Positions 48,103-60,434 are shown, counted from the first letter of the stretch. The stretch is DNA of 64,000 nucleotides from Cytidiella melzeri (GCA_022592445.1 JABYQR010000055.1:1-64000), one strand, 5' to 3'. Notes: generated by a model from the letters alone, not told the origin. Made by a program: numbers and translations.

Positions 48103-50241
48103 TCAGAGAGGTTTACCAGCCAACCACCGTCTGAGTATCTCTAGCGTTTCCTCTGGTTTATCGTAGGGTGCCTATAAACAGACAGCCCGTCAGGTCTAAG
48201 CATACATAACTCGCAGTGAATACACCTACCATGTGTCCAGCCCCAATAACAGTGGCGAACGTTAACGCACCTGCACTACGTGTCTTTCCAGCAACATGTT
48301 CTCTGTGCGTCCACGGCCTCAGAGGCTCCTTGGCGAATCTTGCTTGACCATGCCACTCAAGCTCAAGGGAGGTCCTTTCGTTCGCCACCTGCGTCTTGAG
48401 TCTTAGACTATCATCCAATAGCAGCATTAAGAGGTGTGTACCCAGTTGCAGATCCAATCATTCTCGCCGACGTATACCAGAACCCGCACACCTCGATCTA
48501 GCAGTGCGCCGAGATAATATTGCGTAGGATTGTAGTGGTCGTGTGTAATACGGAAACGCGTTCGCAAATCCCACGAGCAGCCCGTAAAGTTTGCTGATAA
48601 AGAAGGGTCTACTCCGATCTGTTTGCGAACCTCGGGCTTTTCAAGGTATTTTCCAATCTTCCTGTAGAGACAGATACAGCTAAGCGTTATCAAAGGAGTT
48701 GCAACATGCTTACTTTGTCACAGGATAACAGAGAGTCTCGACGTATGGTCCTTCGCTGGCAAAATGGAGGAAACCCAATGTCAACTTTGCGGTGAGGTAT
48801 TAACGGGTACGAACGGACCAGTTTTTGCTAAGATCATATGGATTGCGACCTGCGGTACGTGAGATATTGTTTAGATGAGAGCTAAGATACACGCACCAGT
48901 GTCTTTAAAGGGATCCATCAAGATACTTTCGCAAAAGGCGACGGCAGCCTCGCAGTCTATATGGTCCCGGTGGTTATAGCAACCCTCTCGCAGCCATTGC
49001 TTGCATCTGGGAAGCTGTGCGAAGATGTTGAGTGCAACAACGTTGAAGCTACCGGTTATGTCTCCGCAATTCTGCACTTACTGCGCGCTTCATGGCTACG
49101 CATGAACTGCAAAACAAGGAATGAGATGCAACACGGCGATGACGGGCCCTGAATACCTGATTGCGGTTATAGGACGGAATGTCATGTGCTGGCACTGAAC
49201 TTCGTAGTAGGATGGCAACATGTTTTGCATGTCTGAGCATGGGTTCCCTGTATTTCACGTGCGTGAGCTCTGACTAAGTTGGTGGGTAATAGCGGTATCC
49301 ACTACCCAAGATTATCGACGACAGGTTGATCGGCGTCATGCCAGCTGCAATGAGTTGTGCATTACCGACGTGAATCTCCGAGCCAAAGATAGGAAGGTAT
49401 CGACCCTACAAATGTGATTCAGCTTCATAACTTGAATGAGCCAAATGAGGGGCTCACACCGTACGACTCTCCTGCCAGATGAAACTTGTTGCCTCTTAAC
49501 TGAGAAAAATGTTCGAAGAAGATTGCAACAAAAGCTGCAATATCTTTGGCGGCTTCCTCTGTGGTACTCTGGAATTCTCCCTCAGAGATCACTGCATAAA
49601 TATATTGGTTGAGGATGCGCACCACGAATTCACCGTGATCAGCATACGAAAAACCCGTGCCGATAGGTTGATCAAGGAAGATTATATTGGCGAGCTCATT
49701 CCAAGCCCATGGGTTGTTGACTAGCTCATCTCCCGAGCTGGCAACTTTGCAAGGTCCTAAGCGAGGGATTATCAGCTGCATTCAACTAGTGCTTTCGAGG
49801 ACCCGTCGTACCAATCTCCATGAAAAGTCCCATCGAAGCCCCGGAGCATCCGTTCGTCCACAGGATTACATCATCCTCTGTGGAATTGCGCCTGCTCTCG
49901 AAAAAGTAGAAGAATAAATGCCTGGCTTCAATATCAATATAGCCAGTGTATCCTCTATCAGGCGGAGGTCAACGGGTGCGTATTGAGACAGCTGGAAGGT
50001 CTCACCCGACAGTAGCGTCGCAGAATTTGGTCTTCTTGACGCGAACGGTGTATCTGGGGAATGCGGGATGTTGCAACGTTGTGAACTCTGTGTACAAGTT
50101 GGACAGCGAGTCTGACGTTACGATACGGCTCGAGACAGTCGTGTCATGGAATACCAAGGGTTTTTGTGACTCAGAAGCGATCACCCTGACGGTAGAGACA
50201 AAAAGACAAAAAGCCCACGCCACGCTTTGTAACCACTTCAT
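48103..50241 (-). CDS. Serine carboxypeptidase, S10 family (carboxypeptidase Y-like)
   Basis: S10 enzymes remove C-terminal residues from peptides, usually in the vacuole or outside the cell. About 13 exons join to some 492 residues. MKWLQSVAWAFCLFVSTVRVIA is a signal peptide. It is followed by a propeptide-like stretch, then YTGYIDIEARHLFFYFFESR, LDQPIGTGFSYADHG, the nucleophile motif HLAGESYGGRYLP, the GCYNHRDHIDC cysteine region, and RNPYDLSK. The acid motif VYVGENDWICNW and the His motif GAGHMAPYDKPEE complete the Ser-Asp-His triad. The oxyanion-hole motif, normally NGGPGCSS, reads NGCSGAS here, shorter and with the GGPG lost. An intron of 54 nt after DHGEFV has no stop, so intron retention would add 18 residues in frame. 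The stop is at 48103-48105. It is probably an active-looking but diverged paralogue; activity is uncertain because of the altered oxyanion loop. Confidence 0.9.
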
Positions 50242-51012
50242 GGTTATTAGAAAAAACGTTGCAATTGAGGATGGTCACAGTCGTGTCGGCATTATTGATG
50301 CGCCCTTGACGTCAGCAGGACCACCGTGACGCTGCGTCACAGGCAACCTCCAGTTGTGACCTTACTGAAGATGCGTGCATTGAGCCTCGATCCACACCTA
50401 GTATCAAGAACGCAACCTCTACACGTCTGCGATTTAACAAATGCTGCACATCGATATCCTTGAAAAATCACAACTTTCCTACTTCGCCCTAGGAGCTCCA
50501 GCATTTGGTTTGACTTGACTCGCCTCTCGAAGTCCGGTAGAACGACTGGCGAGTCGACGCTGGTGAGGTGGAAGACTGAGCCAGAAGTATTGAGCGTGAT
50601 TCGGTTACGAAGACCCTGCTTGCGTCTGTTCTTTAAGAACCGATAATATCGCCAAGCAACTAACACGCTGTAATTCATTCTTAGGAATTATATGGAGTGA
50701 ACTGCTGGATGGGAGGTATCAGAGACTCGCCGAGCTCGCTATAGGAACATACCTCATCCTTCAAGCGATTTCAGGGACGCAGTTTATGCTTGTCGGCACG
50801 CCTAGTGATTCAATGTATGATAAATAAGAATTTAACAGGTTCTTCTAGTGCAAAATAACATAGTACATCGCAGGGGCGCGAAAAGCAGTAAGGCAGTAGA
50901 TATCGATACAGTGAGCGACGACGAAAGGTAAACGTTGTTGACATAGAAGACGAACGGTGCGAAAGATGTCAGGATAACTAGTGCGAAATGGGAAGTATGG
51001 TGGTCAGATAGA
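50242..51012. other. Intergenic region between carboxypeptidase and CCCH genes
   Basis: This carries the carboxypeptidase promoter and the 3' flank of the CCCH gene. A minus-strand ORF (50337-50678, 113 codons) was inspected and shows no recognisable domain. Confidence 0.4.
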
Positions 51013-52381
51013 CTACTGCGGTGACTCTGCTTGGAAGATCTGCAAGGAGTCAGCACCTAGATAGAGAAGAACAACTTGAGAAGAACTTACCCGCAGAATC
51101 TTTGCGAAAGAAGTGGCATGTGATGGCGGCGTGGATGCAGGCCGGACGATTGATCGTGCTGTGATGAACTGGGTAGACTGCTGGCTCGGTGAAGTTAGGT
51201 CCTCTTGATTGGCTGTGGCCTCTACGGCACAATCTTCAGACGGAGTAGTGGGAAGGAGCGTACTGCCACTCAGCACGCGCTCCTCCTTTCGTTGAGACCT
51301 GATCGTTCTCCTGTTCTGTGACCGAGATGAACCTCTTCGCGGCAGCCGCCGAGGCGGAGGCTGCAGGAAGATAGGAATAGGCATAGACTGCAAAGGTGAT
51401 GTGGGGAACAAGCTCGGTACATAGAATGGACTGGTGGGGAGTTCAGAAACGGCGACGGGGTCCTGGTCATCTGCGGCGGCGGGATGAGAAAACTTGCAAT
51501 CCACGCCCTCGTTGCAAGCACCCGCCATGTAGTCCTGGCAAATCTCCCCTGAAAATTTGTAAGTCAACCAAACTACAGTACGTGAATGAGTCACATACGA
51601 GCACCAGACATCATAACCCCACCGCCAATGACACGCCATGTGATAGGGTAGTAATTTCTATGTTCCTTCGCACCTTCAGGAGCAGGATTGGACCTCTGCC
51701 CTACTTGGTCCTGCCATTCGTGTCGAGATGAGCTGACCAAAGGATAATGTTCGCTCTCGCTGGCACTATCCAGTAAACCGGCAGATGACTCCGTGTCTGT
51801 CTCCGTGGTCGAAGGCATCAGACTAAGGTCATGGATGCTGTGAAACTGTCAGCGACGATGGTCGGAGGGTTTCGAGAGAAATCACAAACAAATTGCACCG
51901 GTCGCCCTTTGCGCAGCGCCCTGTGTCACGAAAAAACCTGCAGGGCTTAGCTACACGCGGGAACCTGAGTCAGAACACATTAACTAAAGGTGAAGGAACA
52001 CTGACTGCGATAACGGAAGGCATGTTTCGTATGCCCTTGCCGCTGTCGAGACTGTCGATCGGACAGAGATAGTGCGTGGAGTGCGTGATCGATGTCCTCA
52101 GACATGTTCGGTGTCGAGGGTGGGGCGACAGGCATAGGGTAGTATAGAGCATCGTGTGCAGGTGGCGAGTTTTGCATTGCTGCGTCCTGCGGCAGCGGAG
52201 GTGCCATTGATGGCCCAAAGTGGGGGTAAACGTTGGAGGTATATGGATGTGCGAATACTAGGACTGGCTGAGAGCGATGAATATAAGAACAATCGTCCCC
52301 CCGGGGGCAAGTCCCTTCGAGGTCGAACTTGCAGTGCTGGGCTGTGATATTCTGTGTGAGGTCATAATATTCCCCAGTCAT
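51013..52381 (-). CDS. Protein with three CCCH zinc fingers
   Basis: CCCH fingers of this spacing usually bind single-stranded RNA. Five exons join to roughly 395 residues. Three fingers are visible: HCKFDLEGTCPRGDDCSYIH (C-x7-C-x5-C-x3-H) near residue 15, PCRFFRDTGRCAKGDRCNFI followed by H (C-x8-C-x5-C-x3-H) near 135, and ICQDYMAGACNEGVDCKFSH near 230. The second finger is assembled across an intron whose acceptor at TTTCACAG restores the final His. The spacers are Ser/Pro-rich, with an acidic MPSTTETDTESS segment and a basic RRLPRRGSSRSQNRR segment. The start MTGEYYDLTQ at 52381 follows an in-frame upstream stretch that looks non-coding. One intron (after RYRSQ) would be only about 41 nt. 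No gene symbol can be assigned; an mRNA stability or processing role is an inference. Confidence 0.85.
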
Positions 52382-54272
52382 TGAAACACTCACTACGATA
52401 GCCAGGAAGATTCCGTCGGCCTGGCGAAGTCTTTCTCGAGGTGTAATTTCTAGCAGACTTTTTCTGCGAACCACCGCAAGGAGACGCTACTAGGGGTGGA
52501 CTTCCCATAGGTAGATGTACTAAAAGACGAATTCAGCAATGTGTTGCAGACATAGGTAATGCGAGAACGAACCTATGTCGTGAGGGTATGGTGCTGTGAG
52601 CGATGTGCTCTGTTGCGTTTTTTTCGAGGATTACTAAAACCGAAGTGAGGAAGAGTGAAGGTACAGAGCGTACGACTCCACACGTCTTATAACACGCTCA
52701 AGCCGCCAAACACTGATCATAACGTGCACGGCTTCTGACAATGTCCAACGGTAAGCTGAGTCAAAACCGAGTCTAATGCGCGCCTTCCATGTTCCTTTTG
52801 TCAGTTGGTGTTGGAAGTGCCTGGCGAGATGGTCCGTCTGGCGCAAGGTTCCGCGCTTGATCGAAGATGGGCAAAACAATAGGAATCAGATGGCAGCAGG
52901 TCGAAATTTTAGTGGGATTGTACGCCCTCGTTAGGTGACCTCAATTGTGAGCGCGACCTGCAGGCAATATGCCCACCGAGTGAACTCTAAGAACTCAACC
53001 AACCGCGGCTAACGTACTGCAATTAGCCGCGGACTGTACCGCCAAATGAGAGAAACATATGACGGCACCTTTCATAGCCAGCATCAGAGACACGAGCGCA
53101 TTTCCTTCTCTGAGCCATGGGTTCCTCTGTGCTGGAGAACAATAAGGATGCACGTGAGATTGATGTCTCGATTTGCTTGAAAAGGTCGCATCGCTGCAGT
53201 GAACATGTATTAGCGCCGCAGATGAAAGGTTATTCGCATGGAGATACTGCCCTGAAGTATGTGTTGAATTGCAAGAGAATACGTGACCAGCGCAGGCGGA
53301 AGAGCGGGCAAACGCCCGGCGTTGAAGGCTCCGGTGGCGACCCACCATCCGACATCTGCAACAACACACAGAATACAAAGGCAGCCACGGACAACGGAAA
53401 TGCAAGGTGTTGGGCCTTGGTTCCGTGCGCGCAATGCGCATTCGGACAAGAGTCATCGATGGGACGGAGGAGAATACAATGGCACCCCAGGGGCCGATCT
53501 CTCCGGGTTGGCAGCGAAATTCGTCAAGCCGGAATAATAACGAGTAGCACGGCCAACCTCACAAATTAAAGACTAGCTTTATTTCGAGGTGGTCGTTTCA
53601 ACAATGGCGGAAGGGCCACAGGTCAACCAGTCAAACCCAGTGGGCGAAGGGAGGCAACCGCTACGACGGGGGCAAACGAGTGTTTTCGTCATGCCACCTG
53701 AAGATCCCAGACAATAGTAAGTCTGCGCAGAAGATCGCTGTAGCTCCACGCGACGTACGTATCGGCATTTAAGATGAAGAGTACTGGTTCGCTCAACATG
53801 TTAGCTTTGAGTTCCGTGCAAGCCAGACAAATGTGACCTTCGAAGGCAATAGCTGGCCAGATACCAGAGGCGAAGGCAAGGATGTTCAGTCTACTGTACC
53901 TAGGATGACCTCTGTCGCTCGATGGCAGGCAACGAGCTACAGTCCCTTTTACAATAATGCCTACAAAAACAGTTTAGTGGAACCAAAAGGTGTAGTCTCG
54001 AGGGGCAGAGTTTCCTTCATCTCCTTCTTTCATCACGTGCCACTCGGTCCAGTGCCTCTAGGGCGAATGCCACCAAGCAGCCTGGACACAATCAGACCGA
54101 TTAGAATTTCCAACGCCTCAACCATCTCACAACGAATAACGTACATAACAAGGTCTGGCCCCGGTAGAGGCGGAATGTGTCGTTCCGATCTTGCGCTCCG
54201 GAGTTTTGGTCATCTCTGCGCGCACGGAAACCAGAACACACGAACTGCCGGTATGAAATCCTATGAGCATTC
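52382..54272. other. Intergenic region between CCCH and arrestin-like genes
   Basis: Nearly 1.9 kb without a supported gene. An ATG at 53604 opens a 37-codon plus-strand frame (MAEGPQVNQSNPVGEGRQ) ending at a GTAAGT donor. A downstream open frame from about 53775 (YWFAQHVSFEFRASQ) would need an acceptor one base away from the only candidate. The ORF at 53833-54453 continues antisense into the arrestin gene and is probably chance. Confidence 0.35.
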
Positions 54273-55922
54273 TCATCCATTAGAAGACACTGTAACAGCT
54301 GCAGAGCTACAGTCATATGGCTCTGTCGCCAGTCGGATAGGCACAGTTTCGCTGCAGTCCACCAAGCCGACACGAGATGCGTCTGAAGGAATGATACGTA
54401 ACGCAATAAAATCCTATGCGCGGTCACATGAGTGGGGGAGACACATCGAATAGGTTGACAGCACGTACTGCTACTTTGATACCTTTGGCTCGGAAGCCAC
54501 TGCAACGGACACGCGGTGAAATGACGATGACGCCGGACCAGGTGATTGAGCCTACTCGCCGCGAGTTGCTTTGAATTACACCCTTGCCGATGACCTTTGT
54601 TGATGACATTTGTGTTTTCTCTCGTAAGTTGAATGTCGTAGCCGCAAGGACGTCCACTGCGGTATGCCGGTTCACACGAATGTCCACAGGTGGAGACATT
54701 TCTATAGCGCGGGTCATGATTTGCTGAGGCAGCGAACCTGACGACCCGCTTGGGGAAGATAGAGGATGGAACGATCCGAGTGACGGCCGATAACTGCTGA
54801 AAGGTGCCAGCGCATCTTCGTCTCCTGCGAGCGTCACGTAGAAGGGTATAGGGCTCTTCAGCGAGCAGATTTGAGATGTGGGAAGGTATAGCTGGGAAAC
54901 AAATCAGTACCTACTCTGATCTCGCAGATGCAGTCGATCATACCGTAACCTTGATATTATAACGACTGGATCGCCTTGATTTCATGATCCAGTTAAACGA
55001 GGTTTTTGGAAGACTGGCATGTGGCGCAGGGTTCTGTGGAAAGGGACCAGCTACTGGAGGCCGTGAATGCTCAACATATCTGAAGGGTACCCGCAGACTA
55101 ACAGCACTGTGAGTAAAAACTTTGGAGCATGCGATTGGAGTGGGTAAATCATACCTCGATTTCCTGCGCCACCAGTCCAATTTATCACGGTTACGAGCTA
55201 TATAGACAACTACTGCGTAGGACACTTCAACTTTGAATCCAGGTATACCGCTCAAGTGTGCTTCATATGTCGGCGGAAGACGGAAGCGCTCCCCGGAACC
55301 AGCATGGGTGTAGTGCGAGGGTAAGGAATATCGGAAGGTAACTTTGGTGGGGAACGATGCTTCACGGGTAGCGTCCCAGGTGAATAAAGAATCCTTGAGT
55401 ATATCTGTTTGAGACGAGCCACTTCCTGCTATCTCGTTGAGTTTCATGGTCCCCTCCACCTGCCAGCAATCTACGTCATCACTCTGACATCCCGACCGAG
55501 GACAGCTGACTCACCACAATCTCCAGGGCCAATAACCCTGATGGTCTAGGAACAGCGATAATGCCATCAATTATCCCACCGTTGCTGTATTCTGGTACCT
55601 TTCTGCCATGATGTTGGTCACTAAGGAGCAGCGTAACGTTGCTCGAGTGCTTGACGAAGTGGCCTGGAGAGCTCCTCGAAGATCTTACAGGCACGTCGAC
55701 ATCGAGTTGCGGCGGCGGAGTACTCATTCGACGTTCAATCACAGGTGGTGGCGGTGCAGCGACAGCAATAGGCTCCGGCGCAGCTATAGCAGGAGGAAGC
55801 GGCGGTACTGGAGGAATTTCTTCCCTCGCCCGGTCCTGTCGTGTCCAGCGGGCTAGAGTCTCCGCAGAACGCGATAGTCGGGCGTATTCGATGCTTGCGA
55901 AGGGATGTTGGAACAAAGGCAT
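54273..55922 (-). CDS. Arrestin-like (alpha-arrestin family) protein
   Basis: Alpha-arrestins are cytosolic adaptors that bring Rsp5/Nedd4 ligases to membrane transporters for ubiquitination and endocytosis. Five exons join to about 480 residues. A Pro-rich head (EEIPPVPPLPPAIAAPEPIA) precedes the arrestin N-fold: NVTLLLSDQHHGRKVPEYSN, then GIIDGIIAVPR. The next strands are VTFRYSLPSHY, FRLPPTYEAHLSGIPGFKVE and VSYAVVVYIARNRDKLDWW. The C-fold has LYLPTSQICSLKSPIPFYVT, an RRVGSITWSGVIVISPRVRC strand, DFIALRIIP and VPIRLATEPYD. RLPPTYEAHL contains a PPxY motif (PPTY), the kind bound by WW domains, though here it lies within the fold. The last exon was recovered by using the GTACGT donor after GIKVA, which joins in phase to DFIALRI and moves the stop to 54273. 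The start at 55922 is the first ATG of the open frame. Confidence 0.82.
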
Positions 55923-56970
55923 TGCAATGGGTCAAGTCCTGGTGAGTTGGGAGTGAGCGTTGGGGGAAAGTATGCAATGCGAAACGAAGGGCATACTCTT
56001 GAATGCGAGCTCCATAGAGAAGATGACATGCCTGTGATGACATCCAATCACCGTGATACATATCGCCCTGGCTGTACAGTACCCCGCGGACACGGTCATT
56101 ATAATCAAGAACCACTGGTGGGAAGAAAACACATTTGGAAGCATTTTCGGGATGATGATAGTTAGACCGCATCCGTCTCACATCATTGGTGATCTAACCT
56201 TTGAGTAAGTATCATTCAAGTTACTCCTCAATCGGACGCTAGGTACTTGCATGAACACTTCCTTCAAGTTGTTTTATACACAGCCATATTTCAGACGCCC
56301 GCGAGAGATGGGAAGTCATAAACACGAGCGTGAATGGCGCTATACCTATCATCCTGCTATCAGCCTATGATGATGGTTGAAGTCGGCGGAGTGGTGCTGA
56401 TGTAGATATCAGAGGCGGTGAAATTGAAGGCCTCTTCTTCTCGCAGTTGTCGAGATGCCGTGATCCTGCGTCGCAGGGGTCTGGGTACCCAGGAGAACAG
56501 TCAAGCCTAACAGCGGTGTTGCATTTCAGTGCGTCAGCGGATGGGCTATAGTAAAGCGTGGCAAGGGCTCACATCACCGAAGCCGAGTGTCATCCGCATG
56601 TGTTCGAAGATACCACGAGTTCAAACATACAATGGTTTCGTGCGGCGTACGCAATCATGTCAAAAACTATTAGCGCTATCAGCCAAATGCGACGCCTTAA
56701 ATGCCCAAGCAGACAGTGACAGCGAATGAGGCACGCACCTTTGGACACCTGGGATACATGCGCCGAGATGTGTTGACAATCGCAGGCGTAACAATCCGTT
56801 TCACCATGAAAACCGCGACAGCCCTGCTTGCTCGTATCTGAAAGTCATTGTCAGCATAGGAGAGCGAGGGGAATTGTTGTCAGACGTTAGTAACATCACA
56901 ACGTTGAGCAGCGAATTGGCAGACAATTTGTATTGGTGTAACGCGAAGCTCTCCTAGACGGCGTTCACTT
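55923..56970. other. Intergenic region between arrestin-like and RFT1 genes
   Basis: About 1 kb holds the arrestin-like promoter and the RFT1 3' flank. ORFs on both strands (for example 55932-56144 minus and 56529-56729 plus) show no recognisable domain. Confidence 0.4.
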
Positions 56971-58725
56971 CTATTGCCTTTTGAGTAGCGAAAGTAACTG
57001 GCGGAAGGTATTCCGTTCTAGCAAAAAGCTAGTATTCACGTGCGTCAGTAGGACATCATCGCTGCTGGCGTTTACTCACCAAGTGCCAATACAACCGCAA
57101 ACGCATCCCACCCCAACCAAGATGTGCCCGAACTGACCTGGGATAGTCAATGGCGCATTCTCATATACACCCCGCGTAGTCCTTGTGACCACAGCGGATA
57201 CTGTGAAAGCGCATAGCACACCAACGGGTGGTACGCATCTCCATGCTGTCATCACGTCCTTTGCACCCTTCGAGATAAAGTAGCTGCGCGCGAACGTCCA
57301 GGCGTAGATCGCCCGAAGCCACAAATTCAACACGTTCGCCCATACGAGCCCGGAATCGCCGAGACCTAAGCCCTGAGAGAGCATAACGGCTGCTATAACG
57401 AAGAGGAAGGAATACATCAGCATCCACCAAGCTTGCGTGCGGAGGTGAGAAGCCGTGGCAGCGGATGCGAAAAATGCTTCGAGAACGCCGTTGAACGCCA
57501 TGGTCGGAATGTAGTATATATAGGTGTGTAGTATTGAGGGTGCAGACGTCTTGAGATATCTGGAAGGCAGGGCCAGTGTCAAAGCTAGAGGAAGGTAGGG
57601 CGGGGCGAATGTCACGAGGAGGCAAAGCAGATGCGAAAACACTAGCAAAAGACTTGCGAGTACATTCCCAGCAGTCTTCACGTTATCCGCACTCTCTTTT
57701 TTCGCAGATGACTCGCTGGAGAGGGTTTTAGAAAAGAACACCCGGGCTGTCTCTTCTATTGGCTGTAACACGATGCGGGCGACTAGTGAACCTAGAATCG
57801 TTGTCATAACGATGCTCCGTGGCGTGCGACGCTGAGTACATACCGTAGTTTGATGCGACTGCGTAACCTCCCTGATCAGCGAGCGGACTGAGACGAGAGA
57901 CCAAGAATTTATCTCCCTCGGTTAGGAAATGCTTGAATACCGATTGCATCGTCATCGTGCCAGCAAGAGCGAGAAATTGTGGATCGAAGTATGCAGAACT
58001 GATGCTAAAACCAACTGTCAGGTGGAGCTAGGGTCGACCTCGTCAAGTACACACTTGCCGTGGTTGTTCATTGGCACCTTCATTGGCCAATACTGCGCGG
58101 TTCCGGCATACGCGTATAGGAAACCCACCAGCATCGATAGACCATACGCGGCTTGTCCTGCAGCAAACGCAGCGAGGGCCCACTCAGAGGAGGTGCCAAC
58201 TAGGATGACAAATGCCACCACGGTTTTGGCGAAAACCGCAGAGCCTTCGATACGCACGCGCAGATCGAAGCGCAGCTCGTTCTGAGCTCGTATGTACAGC
58301 GGCTCGGCAAGCAACTCGCAGAAGGCGGCCAGTGCGTAAATGAGCACACTGAGAGTGAAGTACGGCTGAGATGTTGTAGAGTCTGAACTGGCGTAGAGGT
58401 ATGTGAGAGTGCTAAGGACGGTTATAGGAGCGCCAAAGAGAACTGGTAGGAGGGCGATGTTGGCCTGGGTAGTCGTCAAAGTGGGGGCTCCTTTACCTGC
58501 TCGGAGCAGAGCATTCCGGGTGCCCTCACGAGACAGGAATAGGATTGTTGATAACAGTAGCTCGAACTGAATGGCCGCGGTGCCAAAGACTTGAGGAGAC
58601 ACGAGTCGCACCAGCAACTGGTTTAGGACGAAGGTGAACACCCGGGAGACCAGCTGTAATAGTACAAGAGAGGAGGCAGATGCCAGTGACGCCGAGGCAA
58701 GAGACGTGCTGGTCCCGATGGACAT
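56971..58725 (-). CDS. RFT1: RFT1, ER lipid-linked oligosaccharide translocation protein
   Basis: RFT1 is a polytopic ER membrane protein needed for assembly of the Glc3Man9GlcNAc2 N-glycan donor. It was proposed to flip Man5GlcNAc2-PP-dolichol, a point still argued about. Four exons join to about 537 residues. Strong family blocks are ASSLVLLQLVSRVFTFVLNQ, QVFGTAAIQFELLLSTILFL, SREGTRNALLRA, AEPLYIRAQNELRFDLRVRI, and MQSVFKHFLTEGDKFLVSRL with SPLADQGGYAVASNYG. The second half has RIVLQPIEETARVFFSKTLS and YIYYIPTMAFNGVLEAFFAS. Many hydrophobic segments fit 10-14 membrane helices. The start is MSIGTSTSLASAS at 58725. The first donor GTACTTG after HGK was chosen because it joins in phase to FGFSISSAYFDPQFLALAGT. 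The last exon is a 19-codon tail (FLLERNTFRQLLSLLKRQ) ending at 56971. Confidence 0.94.
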
Positions 58726-59341
58726 GGTGGATTCACTGTACAAGGGTGCTACAGCCTTCGTTCGTAAGTATACGGTGCTACCAATAGCTCACTCACCTGC
58801 AAAACGAGCTATTCAATCTACCCTCACTCGATGTGCGAATACGGTGCTTGCTGCACTGTGCGTATACTACGTGGCGGGGGAATGGTGAATGGTGGTGGTC
58901 CTCCGAGGAAACTCGAATTCGCTTCTCATCGGGAATCGACCCAATAAGGAAAAGCCCGACATCTCCCAGCGCGCTCAGAAGGGTGATTCAAGTTGCAACA
59001 GACACGGCGTCGCGTCGTGTTAAAGCTTATAGGTGAGGAAGCGATTGTAATAATGCTCATACTAATCATGAATACATGTTACAGGCAAGGCAGTACGCAG
59101 AGTATCCAATCCTTTGTGGCACAGTCATGTAGCTGAAAGTTCGTGAACGATAGCTGCCACTCCCCTACTACTCCTGAGCCCAGATTGCCAGTGAATTCTA
59201 CTAGAGGATTTGGCCGTCAACACCGGCGTCCGAAGCTGCAACGAGGTTCGATCCACGCAAAACAAGTTGTTTTAGTCGGGCAGCTAAATTAAACGGTCTA
59301 AGCCAGTGTAAGCCACGTCCTCCCGTCTTCTCAACGCCTGA
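58726..59341. other. RFT1 promoter region and spacer
   Basis: This 616-bp stretch upstream of RFT1 has only short ORFs and no recognisable product. No regulatory motif was identified with confidence. Confidence 0.4.
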
Positions 59342-60376
59342 TCATGTAGTCATGACCATCGCAATGTCTGACGATACGTGGCGTTGCTTTCGGTTGGAGA
59401 CCTTCAAAGTGGTTACATAATTGACCTTCAAGCGTGGCTGGGTGCGTCTTCGGTGCGGAGCACGGCTTTCATTGAAAGCGGGTTCATTGTCGCCTTGAGT
59501 GTTAAAGTAAATTGGCTCAAGAGCCGAAATGGTAGAACGGTGTGGTACAGCACCGACAGGTGGCCCCGTTGTGCTAACAATCGCAACCATGCACTGCGGC
59601 GGAGATGCGAGGGAGGACAGAAAATAGCCATGTGTGCTGAGAAGCATGCTTTCCATCCTGCAGTTCTTCAATCGCGAGACCATCATTGGGGATCGTCCGA
59701 GTGGGAGATGGGAAGGTGATGTTTGTTGGTCCCACTCCTCTAAGCAAAGGAGAGTTGCGTAGTGTAGCGACTAAATCTGTACCGTCAACTTCTAATCCGT
59801 CAATGTCGTGTGCAATGACATAAGCTGAAAAAACGACCGGAAGATGAATATGAGAAATTTACTCACTCTAAGGTCAAGCTCTGCAACTGTGGGCGCCGCG
59901 GGCTGAACGAGATATGTAACTCTAGTATCGTAGCATGAAGGTCGCAACAGCAACGGTTGAACGTTAATTCTCAAGATTGGGGTGATATGCATCCCGCGCT
60001 CCATCCCAGGTACGGAGGAGGGTACCTTCGCCAGGCTCACACGCGAAAATCTGAAAGCATGTTCCCATATAAACTCATAGTTCTCCAGCATTGAAGAGCT
60101 CCTGGCATTGCGTCGGTAGTAACTCCAGATGACGGAAAGACTACGGATCTAAGAGTGTGCTGACTGGTGTCTAGCCCTCTTCTGGTTGCCGAGGTCGACG
60201 ATGTCCCATAGACTACCATCGCCTCATTTGCTCTCTCGAGAGGAAGAATACGAATGGCGGTCGCAGGCTCTTGATCTGTTGTCGGCAGCCCACAGCCTGG
60301 TGTTGTGGACTTGTCATTTGAGATAGTCGAGTCGCGGAACACCGTGAGGATCTGAATTTGCTTGCATGATGTGAAT
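59342..60376 (-). CDS. Unresolved minus-strand coding locus, possibly damaged
   Basis: Several minus-strand open frames follow one another with splice-like signals, but they do not join into one clean model. An ATG at about 60373 (MQANSDPH) can splice through a 67-nt GT-AG intron into DQEPATAIRILPLERANEAM. The next frame gives MLENYEFIWEHAFRFSRVSL and VTYLVQPAAPTVAELDLR up to a GTGAGT donor near 59870. After a TTTTTTCAG acceptor, two frames stay open: one reads YVIAHDIDGLEVDGTDLVAT, the other SLHYATLLCLEEWDQQTSPS. I do not recognise the family. It may be a real gene with a missed exon, a recent pseudogene, or chance. Confidence 0.3.
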
Positions 60377-60434
60377 ATATTGACCTATCGTTGTCGTAAT
60401 CGCATGCACTGCACGTTAGACGTGAATATCAACG

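Noticed and set aside
53117..53569. 150-codon plus-strand ORF
   Set aside because: Low-complexity charged sequence without homology by eye or supporting splice structure.
53833..54453. 206-codon plus-strand ORF
   Set aside because: It overlaps the last exon of the arrestin-like gene on the opposite strand, and its upstream junction does not fit in phase.
36915..60342. Possible biosynthetic gene cluster
   Set aside because: The genes belong to unrelated housekeeping pathways; no polyketide, peptide or terpene synthase and no cluster-type regulator is present.
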